This document shows, piece by piece, positions 8,435 to 17,591 of a DNA stretch of 64,000 nucleotides. Numbering within the stretch: the stretch's first letter is position 1; each line of letters starts with the position of its first letter. The stretch comes from a bacterium (lineage in GTDB: Bacteria; Auribacterota; UBA6266), in NCBI GenBank assembly GCA_023228325.1, contig JALOBK010000001.1, positions 1,093,549 to 1,157,548 on the forward strand, given 5' to 3'. The notes under the pieces were generated by a model. That model made no database searches, was not told where the DNA came from, and saw only the letters and a list, made by a program, of their open reading frames with translations. The position numbers were made by a program, and so were the translations under genes.

Positions 8435-9496
8435 ATGTCTATAGAAGCGGTCAGTTGGAGTAAGGGCAAGGTTAAGTTGATTGATCAGACCAAACTGCCG
8501 GGGGAATTAACGTATGTTGTGACGGATAACATAGATGTCCTGAGGGATTCAATAAAGAGGCTTGTGGTAAGAGGGGCCCCCGCGATAGGGATTGCCGGCG
8601 CGTTTGGCGTTGCTCTTGCCGCATTGAAAAGCAAGGCAAAAAATTGCGAAACGCTGAGAAAAGATGTTTTTAAAGCGGCGGATTACCTTGCGACTTCCAG
8701 GCCTACGGCCGTCAATCTGTTTTGGGCGTTGGAAAGGATGAAAAAAACAGCGCAGGCGGGGAAACTGAAAAACTGCGGAAAAATGAAACAGCTCTTGCTG
8801 CGGGAAGCCGTGCATATCCTTAATGATGATAAAATGAGGTGTTCCAGAATAGGGAAGAACGGGGAATCCCTTATAAAGGAAGGTATGGGAATTTTAACGC
8901 ATTGCAATGCCGGCGCTTTAGCGACGGGAGGATCGGGAACCGCCCTATCCGTATTTTTTTCTGCAAAACGGAACGGTAAAAATTTCACTGTTTATGTTGA
9001 TGAGACCAGGCCTCTTTTGCAGGGGGCAAGACTTACCACATGGGAGTTGCTGCATGAGGGGATAGATACGGTTTTAATCGCCGATAACATGGCCGCCCAG
9101 GTCATGAAAGAAGGGAAAATCGGCTTGGTTATTACGGGTTCGGACAGGATAGCTTTGAACGGTGACGCGGCAAACAAAATAGGGACTTACGGTATTGCGA
9201 CTTTGGCGAGAGCCCACAGCATACCTTTTTACATCGCGGCGCCGATATCTACAATTGATTTTAATATAAAGACCGGCCGGGAAATTCCCATTGAACAGAG
9301 AGAAGCCGGCGAAATAACCAGTTGCGGGGGTAAAAAAACAGCGCCCGGAAATGTTAAGGTCTACAATCCCGCATTTGATGTAACGCCTTCATCTCTGATC
9401 GCGGGCATAATTACCGAAAAAGGGATGATTACGCCGCCTTACAAAAAGAAGATATTGATGCTGAGGGAAAAACAGGGGAGTTATGGCAGAAAGTGA
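8435..9496 (+). CDS. mtnA: S-methyl-5-thioribose-1-phosphate isomerase
   Basis: A 353-residue cytoplasmic enzyme of the methionine salvage pathway. It converts 5-methylthioribose-1-phosphate to 5-methylthioribulose-1-phosphate. Diagnostic segments are RGAPAIGIAGAFG (about 47-59), THCNAGALATGGSGTAL with the catalytic Cys, VDETRPLLQGARLT, and GSDRIALNGDAANKIGTYG with the catalytic Asp. Length and motifs fit MtnA better than the related eIF2B-type ribose-1,5-bisphosphate isomerases. A GGGGGGGAG site precedes the ATG. No other salvage gene is in the window. The last 14 nt overlap thiL. Confidence 0.95.
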   Translation: MSIEAVSWSKGKVKLIDQTKLPGELTYVVTDNIDVLRDSIKRLVVRGAPAIGIAGAFGVALAALKSKAKNCETLRKDVFKAADYLATSRPTAVNLFWALERMKKTAQAGKLKNCGKMKQLLLREAVHILNDDKMRCSRIGKNGESLIKEGMGILTHCNAGALATGGSGTALSVFFSAKRNGKNFTVYVDETRPLLQGARLTTWELLHEGIDTVLIADNMAAQVMKEGKIGLVITGSDRIALNGDAANKIGTYGIATLARAHSIPFYIAAPISTIDFNIKTGREIPIEQREAGEITSCGGKKTAPGNVKVYNPAFDVTPSSLIAGIITEKGMITPPYKKKILMLREKQGSYGRK

Positions 9497-10400
9497 ATTT
9501 GGGTTGATAAGAAAGTTTGCCGTTTTGACACCGCGGGCCGGGAGATTAAAAGCGGGTATCGGAGATGATGCTGCCGTGATTAAATCCGGCAAAAAAGGGT
9601 TTTATGAGCTTTTTACATGCGATGCTCTTGTTGAGGGAGTCCATTTTACCGTTAAGGATAGATTATTTGAAGTCGGATATAAGTCAGTTGCCGTCAGCGT
9701 AAGTGATATAGCGGCAATGGGCGGCCTGCCTGCGGAAGCGGTTGTTGCGGTAGGTATTCCGGGACGTATTTCGGACAGGGACGCGATAAATATTTATAAG
9801 GGTATGCTTAAGGCGGCGGAAAAGTTCGGTCTTAACCTGGCCGGCGGCGATACGGTGAAAAGCAAAGAGCTTTTTATTTCGGTTGCAATGACCGGATTGG
9901 TTGAAAAGAATCGGCTTGTTCTGAGGAAAGGGGCGAAAACAGGTGATGCAATCATGGTGACCGGCAGGCTTGGCGGATCCCTTGAAAACAGGAAACATCT
10001 CCTGTTCCGGCCAAGGCTTTTTGAGGCAAGATACCTTACGAAAAGATTTGTCATCCATTCCATGATAGATGTTTCGGATGGGCTTGCCGGCGATTTAAGG
10101 CGGATCTGCGAGATGAGCGGTTGCGGCGCGGTGATATACCCTGATAAGGTGCCTGTATCCGGGGCGCTGAAGAAATACGGCAGACAAAAATCTTTTCAGA
10201 GAGCTGTAACTGACGGGGAAGATTTCGAATTGCTTTTTACGGTGCCCGCCGGATCGGCCGGAAGCATTGAAAACGGCATGAAAAAGTTTTTTAATCTGAA
10301 AGCCACCGAAATAGGCCGGATAATAAAAGGCAGCGATGTTATGGTGGAAAAGAATCAAAAAATAACGGCTTTGAACATGGACGGGTATAAACATTTTTAA
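9483..10400 (+). CDS. thiL: thiamine-monophosphate kinase
   Basis: A 305-residue AIR-synthase-fold kinase that phosphorylates thiamine monophosphate to thiamine diphosphate using ATP. Recognisable blocks are FGLIRKFA at the start, GIGDDAAV (about residues 21-28), TCDALVEGVHF, GGLPAEAVVAVGIP, LAGGDTVKS, MIDVSDGLAGDLRRI with the Mg-binding Asp residues, and DGEDFELLFTVP. All are conserved in ThiL. It overlaps mtnA by 14 nt and is followed after 1 nt by tsaE; thiL-tsaE-tsaB adjacency is common in bacteria. Confidence 0.95.
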   Translation: MAESEFGLIRKFAVLTPRAGRLKAGIGDDAAVIKSGKKGFYELFTCDALVEGVHFTVKDRLFEVGYKSVAVSVSDIAAMGGLPAEAVVAVGIPGRISDRDAINIYKGMLKAAEKFGLNLAGGDTVKSKELFISVAMTGLVEKNRLVLRKGAKTGDAIMVTGRLGGSLENRKHLLFRPRLFEARYLTKRFVIHSMIDVSDGLAGDLRRICEMSGCGAVIYPDKVPVSGALKKYGRQKSFQRAVTDGEDFELLFTVPAGSAGSIENGMKKFFNLKATEIGRIIKGSDVMVEKNQKITALNMDGYKHF

Positions 10401-10401
10401 T

Positions 10402-10827
10402 ATGACGGATAAATTTATTTCATACAGTCAGGATGATACCAGGGCGCTTGCCGGAAAGGTCGCGGATAAAATTCAAAAAGGCGATGTAGTGGCTCTTTTC
10501 GGGGAACTTGGCGCGGGAAAAACCTGTTTTGTCCAGGGATTCGCGAGAGCCTTCGGCATCACCGGAATAGTGAACAGCCCCAGTTTTGCTATTGTAAATG
10601 TTTATGAGGGCAGGATGCCTGTTTATCATATGGATTTCTACAGGATAGACAGCCCCGATGAGATAAGAGCCATTGGGTGCGAAGATTATTTTTACGGTGA
10701 CGGCGTGTGCTTTATCGAATGGGCGGAAAAAGCGAAAGGTATAATACCGCCGAACAGAAAAGAAATTTATATAAAGATAATCAATAAAACGGAAAGAGAA
10801 ATTAAGATAAAAGGTTTTAATCTTTAA
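10402..10827 (+). CDS. tsaE: tRNA threonylcarbamoyladenosine biosynthesis ATPase TsaE
   Basis: A 141-residue P-loop protein with Walker A GELGAGKT (residues 34-41), then the NSPSFAIVNVYEG segment, the YHMDFYRID motif and the IEWAEK motif, all standard for TsaE. It drives cycles of the TsaB-TsaD complex that makes the t6A modification at position 37 of ANN-decoding tRNAs. Its stop shares one base with the tsaB start. TsaD is not in the window. Confidence 0.95.
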   Translation: MTDKFISYSQDDTRALAGKVADKIQKGDVVALFGELGAGKTCFVQGFARAFGITGIVNSPSFAIVNVYEGRMPVYHMDFYRIDSPDEIRAIGCEDYFYGDGVCFIEWAEKAKGIIPPNRKEIYIKIINKTEREIKIKGFNL

Positions 10828-11465
10828 TGAATGTGCTCAGCATTGAAACAACTTCGGAAAGAGCGAGTATTGCTTATTTGAAGGATTGCGAAGTCATATC
10901 GCAGCGGGTTATCAGCGAACGTTTGAATTCAAGGCAAACGCTTCTGCAGAGCGTCAGGGACATTTTTGCCGAAGCGCCCGGTTCGTTAACTGACGTAGAT
11001 TCTATTGTATGCGGAACGGGTCCGGGCTCTTTCACCGGCATCAGGCTGGGGATGGCTTTTACCGCGGGGATTTATTCGGGTATGGGTAAAAAGGTTGAAA
11101 CCTGCGGTATCGCCGCCAATGATTCCATTGCCTATGCCTGTTGTTCTGAGGGGCTGAATGCCGGCAGGAAAATAATAACCGTGATAGATTCAAAAACCGG
11201 TTACAGTTTTATCAGGGAATATTCAGGTCATGCCGAGCCGCTGGGTGAAATACAATTACTTCCGGACGCTGAGATAAAGGCAAAATACGAGAAAGATTTT
11301 TTCGCGGGGATATTCCCCGAAAAATTCAAAAGCGCGCCTGAAGACAAAAAAAGCATTTTCCCGGACGCGGTTTATTCCGCCGCTTTATTTTTCCGGAAAC
11401 CGGATATGCGCAGAGTGTTGAAGCCGGTTTATATGATGGACTTTAAGCCGGGGGGTTCCAGATAA
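10827..11465 (+). CDS. tsaB: tRNA threonylcarbamoyladenosine biosynthesis protein TsaB
   Basis: A 212-residue ASKHA-fold protein. The opening LSIETTSERASIAYL and the central VCGTGPGSFTGIRLGMAFTA are signatures of TsaB (YeaZ), the non-catalytic partner of TsaD in t6A synthesis. The C-terminal half is poorly conserved, as usual. It overlaps tsaE and alr by one base on each side, so the three are translated as a unit. Confidence 0.93.
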   Translation: MNVLSIETTSERASIAYLKDCEVISQRVISERLNSRQTLLQSVRDIFAEAPGSLTDVDSIVCGTGPGSFTGIRLGMAFTAGIYSGMGKKVETCGIAANDSIAYACCSEGLNAGRKIITVIDSKTGYSFIREYSGHAEPLGEIQLLPDAEIKAKYEKDFFAGIFPEKFKSAPEDKKSIFPDAVYSAALFFRKPDMRRVLKPVYMMDFKPGGSR

Positions 11466-12640
11466 TGATTTTTAAAAAGCAGGTCGTTATAAAAGAGATT
11501 GAGAGAGAGTCGTCTTATGATTACCGTTTGCTGAAAACATGGGCTGAAATAGATCTTTCAAACTTGAGGAACAATATTAAAGTCATAAACAGGATGGTGG
11601 GCAGGGACATTGCTATAATGGCCATAGTCAAATGCAATGCCTACGGCCATGGAGCGATAGAAGTATCAAGAGAAGCTGTTAAACTCGGAGTAAAAGCGCT
11701 TGGGGTTTCGAGTTTGTCGGAAGGCATTGAATTGAGAAACGCTTTCAGCAATATTCCTATAATAGTTTTAAGTTCCGGTATGAGCGGACAGGCGGAAGAA
11801 TTTATCGAGCACAGGTTATCTGCGGTGGTATGCTCATGGCAAATGGTCAATGCTCTGTCCGCGGCGGCCCGCAGCAGGGGGACAAAAGCAGCCGTCCACA
11901 TAAAAATAGACACAGGGATGGGGCGTATAGGCGTATGGCATAAGCAGGCGGATGAGTTTGTGAGGTCCGTTTATAAAATTCCTGATATTATTATAGAAGG
12001 GGTTTGTTCCCATTTTGCGACATCGGATGAAGAAGACCTTGAGTTTGCAAATCAACAGTTAAGATGGTTTGCGGATTTTCTGGGTAAGATAGGTGATATC
12101 CCGATCAGATTCAGGCATATATCAAATACCGGGGGGATATTCAATCTTCCCTCGGCGCATTTGAATATGGTGCGTCCCGGCTTATCGATTTACGGCGTCA
12201 GCCCCTCGGATTTCGTAAAAGACAGCTCTAAGCTTGCCCCGGTCCTTTCGCTGAAAACCAAAATTGCGTTTATCAAAAAAATTCCCGAAGGGAGAGCATT
12301 AAGCTATGGAAGGACTTTTATTACGGATAAACCGATGAAAGTCGCGACTTTACCGGTGGGCTATGGAGACGGCTATCCCCGCCTGCTTTCAAACAGGGGA
12401 TACGTGCTTATCGGCGGGAAAAGAGCAAGGATACTGGGAACTGTCACCATGGACCAGATGATGGTGGATATTACCGGAATAAGAAATGTAAAAGTGGAAG
12501 ACGCGGCGGTCCTTATCGGGAAACAGGGCCGGGAAGAGATTACCGCCAGGGAAGTTGCGCGAATGGCCGATACCATCCCGTATGAGATATTTACTTCAAT
12601 AAATAAGAGGGTCCAGAGAATCTATATAGACAGGGGTTGA
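11465..12640 (+). CDS. alr: alanine racemase
   Basis: A 391-residue PLP enzyme that interconverts L- and D-alanine for peptidoglycan. The PLP-lysine motif AIVKCNAYGHG places K56 as the cofactor lysine. Other blocks are HIKIDTGMGRIG, CSHFATSDEED, HISNTGGIFNLPSAHLNMVRPGLSIYG and ALSYGRTFI with the second catalytic Tyr, then PVGYGDGYPR. About 20 residues precede the usual start of the family, ending in LLKTWAEIDLSNL; the upstream ATG at 11465 is favoured because it overlaps the tsaB stop. Its stop codon abuts the stop of the convergent DUF4340 gene with no gap and no terminator. Confidence 0.95.
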   Translation: MIFKKQVVIKEIERESSYDYRLLKTWAEIDLSNLRNNIKVINRMVGRDIAIMAIVKCNAYGHGAIEVSREAVKLGVKALGVSSLSEGIELRNAFSNIPIIVLSSGMSGQAEEFIEHRLSAVVCSWQMVNALSAAARSRGTKAAVHIKIDTGMGRIGVWHKQADEFVRSVYKIPDIIIEGVCSHFATSDEEDLEFANQQLRWFADFLGKIGDIPIRFRHISNTGGIFNLPSAHLNMVRPGLSIYGVSPSDFVKDSSKLAPVLSLKTKIAFIKKIPEGRALSYGRTFITDKPMKVATLPVGYGDGYPRLLSNRGYVLIGGKRARILGTVTMDQMMVDITGIRNVKVEDAAVLIGKQGREEITAREVARMADTIPYEIFTSINKRVQRIYIDRG

Positions 12641-14317
12641 TTAATTCCCGTCCGTGATTTTTCCGGCAAGATCTATGATATCACGTTGAATCAGATATGC
12701 CGGAGAGTCCCCGTTCTTTAAAACGAAGAATGAACCGTTTTCGCCGCGGATAATTTTAAGCGTAAAAATTTCTTCTTTATCGTAAAGCTCAATGGTTAAA
12801 AACGGCTCCGAATGTATGAATTTTTTTCCGGTCAGGACTTTCTCCGCCTTCAGTTCCATTAGTTTCCAGAGAAGATCGTTGATTAAAGAGGCGTTTCCGT
12901 TTCCATCCCAGCGGTTTCCCCCGTTCTTGTTAAAAGTGTATACGCCTTTGTCATCCTTGATTTTTACGGAAGAGATTTCGACGATGGGGAAAGACATGAC
13001 CTTCCTGGATATAAACTGGCAGAAATCCAGGTCGTAAAGCTTATATTTCAAGCCGCTGTCCAGGACAAGGAAATAATCGTCTGCCGGGGTTTTGGCGTAA
13101 AGGCTGCCGCCGGATTCATAAAAATTTATATCCCATGCGGAGTTGCCGCAAACGAATTCCACTTTTGCCGCCGGGCCCGGGAAAATTCCTGTATCCGCCT
13201 GTGTGATGGAAAGAGCCTCTGTCCTGACGAACAGGTTAAAAAACGCGAACACCGCGTTGTAATCGGCGTCATAATTACCGGCGGGAGAAAGAAGCTTCCA
13301 TTCGTTTTTTTCTCTCACAAGCTCTATCAGGTTATCCCCGGCGGAAATTTTAATCGAGCTGGATTTTACCACCTCTTCAGTCGCCAGCCTGAGGTCCCTG
13401 AAAGTTTCAATTTCGGGAGATATCTTTTTGAGTATGGATGAATCTATAATACAGACAGTGTCGAGGTCTTCCTGATACACGTACATTTTCCTTCCGTCAT
13501 CTGAAAATGGGCCGAAAAAAAAGACCTTTTCTTTGTCCGAACCCGAGGGCTTGATCCTGATAGTAAGAGAGTTGTTATCGAATATATGCGCGGGGATGCC
13601 GCCGGGCCCGGGAAATTCCTCGATTCTTGCGGAAACCACGGTATTTATAAGCTCAGAAAAAGCTTTTGAATTACACCTGCTCTGAAAAGGCCTGGTGATT
13701 TTCCAATAAGATCCCATATTGGTGAATTCCGCAATCTTATCCTGTGTCTGGAAAACTATCCTGTCCGTAAATTGCGGAAATATCTTTATAAGCTGTTTTG
13801 TCCTGAATTCATCCGGTTTTAATTCGCATAATGTTTTTATAAGTTTTTTTTCAACTACGATTATGCAATTATTGTTTTTATCCAGACCGTAAGAAGTATC
13901 CCCTGTAGTCTCAACGCCTGAAAAATCTATATGTGATGCGCCGGAGGGAGAAGATATTGAAACGGAGCATACAGGGGAACTGACCCCGGTTTTTTCGGCC
14001 AGTTCTTTATCATAGTTGATGGCTCTTATTACCGGCGAAAACTGCATGTCAAACAGGAATTTGTTTACCTTTGCCGAATCCGCCGGATATTTGAAAGGCG
14101 CTGTGATTTTCCATTCGACGCCGGATTTTTCGAGAGATATTTCTCCGCCGGCATTTGACACAGACAAGCTTTCAACCCTTGAAAAATCATATGAAAAAAC
14201 TTTGGCGCGGGATATGATATCTTCTTCCCGTTCCGGTTCCTTTAATTCCGCCCTAATAATATAGAATCCGAGACAGGCTGAAACAACAAACAGAATAAAA
14301 ACGTGTCTTGCTTTCAT
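12641..14317 (-). CDS. DUF4340-domain membrane-anchored protein (Gld-type ABC system)
   Basis: A 558-residue protein with one N-terminal transmembrane helix (about residues 5-25) and a long extracytoplasmic region. The region contains repeated beta-rich modules of the type VSNAGGEISLEKSGVEWKIT, FTNMGSYWKITRPF and LIELVREKNEWKLLSP, which is the DUF4340 repeat pattern. DUF4340 proteins regularly follow GldG-like proteins in ABC operons, as here (1-nt overlap), but their role is unknown. GGAG lies 8 nt before the ATG. It is the last gene of the four-gene minus-strand operon starting at 17394. Confidence 0.85.
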   Translation of the reverse strand: MKARHVFILFVVSACLGFYIIRAELKEPEREEDIISRAKVFSYDFSRVESLSVSNAGGEISLEKSGVEWKITAPFKYPADSAKVNKFLFDMQFSPVIRAINYDKELAEKTGVSSPVCSVSISSPSGASHIDFSGVETTGDTSYGLDKNNNCIIVVEKKLIKTLCELKPDEFRTKQLIKIFPQFTDRIVFQTQDKIAEFTNMGSYWKITRPFQSRCNSKAFSELINTVVSARIEEFPGPGGIPAHIFDNNSLTIRIKPSGSDKEKVFFFGPFSDDGRKMYVYQEDLDTVCIIDSSILKKISPEIETFRDLRLATEEVVKSSSIKISAGDNLIELVREKNEWKLLSPAGNYDADYNAVFAFFNLFVRTEALSITQADTGIFPGPAAKVEFVCGNSAWDINFYESGGSLYAKTPADDYFLVLDSGLKYKLYDLDFCQFISRKVMSFPIVEISSVKIKDDKGVYTFNKNGGNRWDGNGNASLINDLLWKLMELKAEKVLTGKKFIHSEPFLTIELYDKEEIFTLKIIRGENGSFFVLKNGDSPAYLIQRDIIDLAGKITDGN

Positions 14318-15732
14318 TATTTTCTCCTGTTCAGCCAGGCGATAAAGGCGAATAATGCGGATATTCCCGGAAGCGCAAAAACACAGAGATTCCTGACTGT
14401 GCGCAATTGGGTTAAATTCAAAAGCAGTTTTGTGTCTTCGGGTTTTTTTGCCTCGATTGAGAGAATCTTAGTTTTATTCAGGCACCAGTTGGTTAAATTC
14501 GCGAAAAGGTCGGCATTGGACCTGTTTGCGATCTGGGAGTTTGAGCAAAAATCGGAATCGCCCACTACAACCAGCCGCATGGGAAATTTACGGTTTTGGG
14601 AAGTTGATGAAACGCATATCGGGACAGGTCCCTCCCTGTCCTTATCTTTATCAAAAGTTACCGGAGAATCCGCGGGCTCTGTCTCGCCCCATCCGTTTTC
14701 GGTTGTCGCGCACAGAACCTCGACTTTATACCCTGTGCTTAAAGGGTTTGGATTTACAGACCTGGCAAGCGGGTGTATGGTGGCGCTTTTAATGATCCGT
14801 GAAGTGGCGGTGTGTTCGGGATTGAAATTTTCTATATATAGGTTTGAAATGTCCACAAGCGGTATTTTTCTTGACGGGTCTATTACAATATCTTTGCCGA
14901 CGACTATCCCTTTTTCTATAAGGACATTTTCAAGGCCGGTGTATATCATCGGGTCCATAAGCATTAAAGCGGACCCCCCGTTGTTCAAGTAGTTGTTTAC
15001 GGCGATAATTTCCTCTTCCGAAAAAACGGTTTTCGGCCCCGCGATTATTAACAGGGCGCAATCGGGCGGCACAGAAGAGGTTTTTAAAAGATCTATTGTT
15101 TTTACATCGATATTCTGCCTTTTGAGTATTATGGAAGCATGCCCCATTTCATCTTTTTGGGTTGAATCGGGGATCTTCTCTCCGTGTCCTGTCGTGAAAT
15201 AAACGGACGAAGATATGTCTTCAATCAGTTTGAGGATAGCCGACGACAGGGCTTCCTCCCCGGAAAATTCGATGATTCTTCTGTAAGCCCCTTTTGCGTC
15301 GCCTCCCGAGATTACGGCGACATCCGTATCCCTGATAACTTCTATTTTATCTTTGTAAGAGATAATCATGCAGTTTCTGTCCGCGAATTTTGTTTTCTGG
15401 GCAATGAGTTTTAATCTGGTAATGTCTTTATCCGGATCAACCAATTGAACGGCGATCTTATTGTTTTGAGCGGAATATTGTTCGAGCAGCCTCAGTATCG
15501 GGGTATAAACGATATTGGCGGGATCGAAGATCACATATATGTTCATTGTTTTATCGATGTTTTTCAGAAGGCAGACCGTCTTCTCGGACAAAGTGTTTAT
15601 TCCGCTTTTTGTCATGTCAAACCTTATATTATGGCGATGAGCGATAAAACCGAGCATGGAAATAATAAGCAAAGCGAAAAATACCGCCGCGGATATATTG
15701 ATAATGTTCAGTATTCTTCTTAGTCTATTCAC
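14317..15732 (-). CDS. GldG-like ABC-type transport system substrate/auxiliary protein
   Basis: A 471-residue protein with an N-terminal and a C-terminal transmembrane helix flanking a large extracytoplasmic domain. RFDMTKSGINTLSEKTVCLL followed by IYVIFDP and the glutamine-amidotransferase-like segments YFTTGHGEK and LLIIAGPK are typical of the GldG / ABC_transp_aux family. In Flavobacterium GldA-GldF-GldG form an ABC transporter linked to gliding; in other phyla the same trio has no demonstrated substrate. It overlaps the permease by 8 nt upstream and the DUF4340 gene by 1 nt downstream. Confidence 0.88.
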   Translation of the reverse strand: MNRLRRILNIINISAAVFFALLIISMLGFIAHRHNIRFDMTKSGINTLSEKTVCLLKNIDKTMNIYVIFDPANIVYTPILRLLEQYSAQNNKIAVQLVDPDKDITRLKLIAQKTKFADRNCMIISYKDKIEVIRDTDVAVISGGDAKGAYRRIIEFSGEEALSSAILKLIEDISSSVYFTTGHGEKIPDSTQKDEMGHASIILKRQNIDVKTIDLLKTSSVPPDCALLIIAGPKTVFSEEEIIAVNNYLNNGGSALMLMDPMIYTGLENVLIEKGIVVGKDIVIDPSRKIPLVDISNLYIENFNPEHTATSRIIKSATIHPLARSVNPNPLSTGYKVEVLCATTENGWGETEPADSPVTFDKDKDREGPVPICVSSTSQNRKFPMRLVVVGDSDFCSNSQIANRSNADLFANLTNWCLNKTKILSIEAKKPEDTKLLLNLTQLRTVRNLCVFALPGISALFAFIAWLNRRK

Positions 15733-16471
15733 CGGCGCCCTTCCTGTTATAAGAAATGAATGTCAGCAAAATGAAAAACCAGCTGAAGGAAATAAAATAC
15801 ACGACGCTTTCAAGGTCGATAATCCCGATCGGGAAATTGGCGAAATTATTGGGAAAAGACAGAAAAGATATGACTGCTTTCCAGTCAGAGTCGGAAACGA
15901 AATCTTCCATTACGCCTATTGTGAGAAAAATAAATGATATGGCTATGGCCAGCATATATGAAACCAGCTGGTTCTTGCTTAGAGAGGATGTGAAGACCCC
16001 TATGGAAATGAGCATAATGCCCGCAAGCGCGGTTCCGATGTACGAGCATAAAATGGGTCCCATGTCCGGTTTGCCGAAGAGAGCGACTATCAGCACATAC
16101 GAGAAAGTAGGCAGCCAGAGAAACAGGAAAAAGATGTAACCGCCGGCTATTTTTGAAAGAATTACATGCCAGCTTTTCAGGGGGGATGTTTTTATGATTT
16201 CTATGGTTCCTGTTTTGTATTCTTCCGAGAACAGACGCATTGTGATGGAAGGGGGAACCATAAGCAGAAGAACCCAGAACAGCCAGGTGCCTCCGAAAAA
16301 GAATCTCATTACGGAAATTATGCCGGGAGTTCCGGGAATGCTTAAAAGGCCTGTATATATATAGAACATATACCCCGTAACCGAAAGAAATGCGGCAAGT
16401 ATTATGTAAGCGACGGGAGATTGAAAATAAAATCTCAGTTCTTTTTTTGTCAGCGCCAGGAATTCTTTCAT
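15725..16471 (-). CDS. ABC-2 type permease, GldF-like
   Basis: A 248-residue inner-membrane protein with six transmembrane helices. The N-terminal LTKKELRFYFQSPVAYIIL and the central MVPPSITMRLFSEEYKTGTIEIIKTSPLKSW... region are characteristic of GldF-type ABC-2 permeases. It is the membrane channel for the ATPase encoded just upstream, which it overlaps by 4 nt. The substrate is unknown. Confidence 0.9.
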   Translation of the reverse strand: MKEFLALTKKELRFYFQSPVAYIILAAFLSVTGYMFYIYTGLLSIPGTPGIISVMRFFFGGTWLFWVLLLMVPPSITMRLFSEEYKTGTIEIIKTSPLKSWHVILSKIAGGYIFFLFLWLPTFSYVLIVALFGKPDMGPILCSYIGTALAGIMLISIGVFTSSLSKNQLVSYMLAIAISFIFLTIGVMEDFVSDSDWKAVISFLSFPNNFANFPIGIIDLESVVYFISFSWFFILLTFISYNRKGAGE

Positions 16472-17394
16472 TGTATTTTCTGTTTTGAGGTTATTTCCAT
16501 AAATAAATCTTCAAGAGAATCCTTTGTATGTTTCATGCACAGAATTTTTGCCCCGCTTTTAACTACCGCTTCGAAGATATCACCTCTTGAATCCGTATTA
16601 TTTCTGGTTTGTATCTCCAGTGAGTTTTCCAAAACCCGCCTGATGCCCGACACTTCGCTTATACCGCGGATGTTCTCCAGTGTATCATCGCTGATATTTT
16701 CGCATTCAAGAAATATTTTTTCGTTTTTATCAAGGCTGACATTGGCGGCGATTCTGCCTTCATTAATAATAAGAGCCCTGTCGCATATTGCCTCGACTTC
16801 GGATAATATGTGGGTTGAAATAAGGACAGCATGCCGGTGTCCGAGATTTTTAATCAGGTTACGGGTCTGCCTCAGTTGATTGGGGTCAAGGCCTGTGGTA
16901 GGTTCATCCAGTATGAGTACGGGAGGATCCGAAAGTATGGCGTCTGCCAGGCCCACCCTCTGCCTGTAGCCTTTTGATAAATTTCTGATAAGCCTTTTAA
17001 AGACGGGTTCTATGTCGCATATCTTGCATACTTCGGATATTCTTTCTCTTGAGAGTTTTTTACTTTTTATTTTGATACAGCCTCTGAACGCAAGATATTC
17101 CGATACCCTCATTTCCCCGTAAAGAGGGACGTGTTCGGGAAGATAACCGATCATATTCTTTGTTTTTACGGGGTTATTCCGGATATTTATCCCGTCTATA
17201 AGGATTTTCCCGCTGTCCGGCGAAAGAAAACCCGCAAGAAGCCTCATGGTAGTGGTTTTCCCGGCTCCGTTGGGCCCGAGAAAGCCGAGGATTTCTCCCC
17301 GGTCCAGCGAAAATGAAACATCTTTTACAGCTGGTATGCTGCCAAAGTTTTTGCTGACATTCAAAACTTCAATAGCTTTCTGGTTAAGCATCAT
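16468..17394 (-). CDS. ABC transporter ATP-binding protein, GldA-like
   Basis: A 308-residue ATPase with Walker A GPNGAGKTTT (about residues 39-48), the Q-loop region near MIGYLPE, the ABC signature NLSKGYRQRVGLA, Walker B VLILDEPTTGLDP and the switch histidine in VLISTHIL. The C-terminal 80 residues are the regulatory domain common in GldA, NatA and drug-exporter ATPases. It heads the operon GldA-GldF-GldG-DUF4340. No Shine-Dalgarno precedes the ATG at 17394 and a promoter-like pair ends about 10 nt before it, so the mRNA may be leaderless. Confidence 0.93.
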   Translation of the reverse strand: MMLNQKAIEVLNVSKNFGSIPAVKDVSFSLDRGEILGFLGPNGAGKTTTMRLLAGFLSPDSGKILIDGINIRNNPVKTKNMIGYLPEHVPLYGEMRVSEYLAFRGCIKIKSKKLSRERISEVCKICDIEPVFKRLIRNLSKGYRQRVGLADAILSDPPVLILDEPTTGLDPNQLRQTRNLIKNLGHRHAVLISTHILSEVEAICDRALIINEGRIAANVSLDKNEKIFLECENISDDTLENIRGISEVSGIRRVLENSLEIQTRNNTDSRGDIFEAVVKSGAKILCMKHTKDSLEDLFMEITSKQKIQ

Positions 17395-17403
17395 AGATAA
17401 TAG

Positions 17404-17432
17404 AATTTAAACAAATTAAATGTAAAAGTCAA
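17404..17432 (-). promoter_or_regulatory. predicted promoter of the GldA-like operon
   Basis: Read on the minus strand, TTGACT (17432-17427) and TAAATT (17409-17404) are separated by 17 nt. The -10 box ends 10 nt before the ATG at 17394, which would give almost no leader. Confidence 0.45.
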
Positions 17433-17476
17433 CAATACCGGACTTCCGGGAAATGCAACCGTGATATTATAGCAGA

Positions 17477-17499
17477 ATTACAGGAAATATCCCTGTAAT
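17477..17499. promoter_or_regulatory. palindromic site in divergent intergenic region
   Basis: ATTACAGG (17477-17484) and CCTGTAAT (17492-17499) form a perfect 8-bp dyad with a 7-nt spacer. It sits between the GldA-like operon promoter and the promoter of the signalling operon at 17592, a position suited to a shared operator. The binding protein is unknown. Confidence 0.45.
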
Positions 17500-17527
17500 A
17501 TCCGGATATGTTTTTAAAAAGGTTATC

Positions 17528-17556
17528 TTGTCATAATCAGTTAAATTTTTTATACT
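17528..17556 (+). promoter_or_regulatory. predicted sigma-70-like promoter for the 17592 operon
   Basis: TTGTCA (17528-17533) and TATACT (17551-17556) with a 17-nt spacer, 36 nt before the ATG at 17592. Confidence 0.5.
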
Positions 17557-17591
17557 TATAATCAGATATGTTTAGCGGGCTTGGTTAATTT

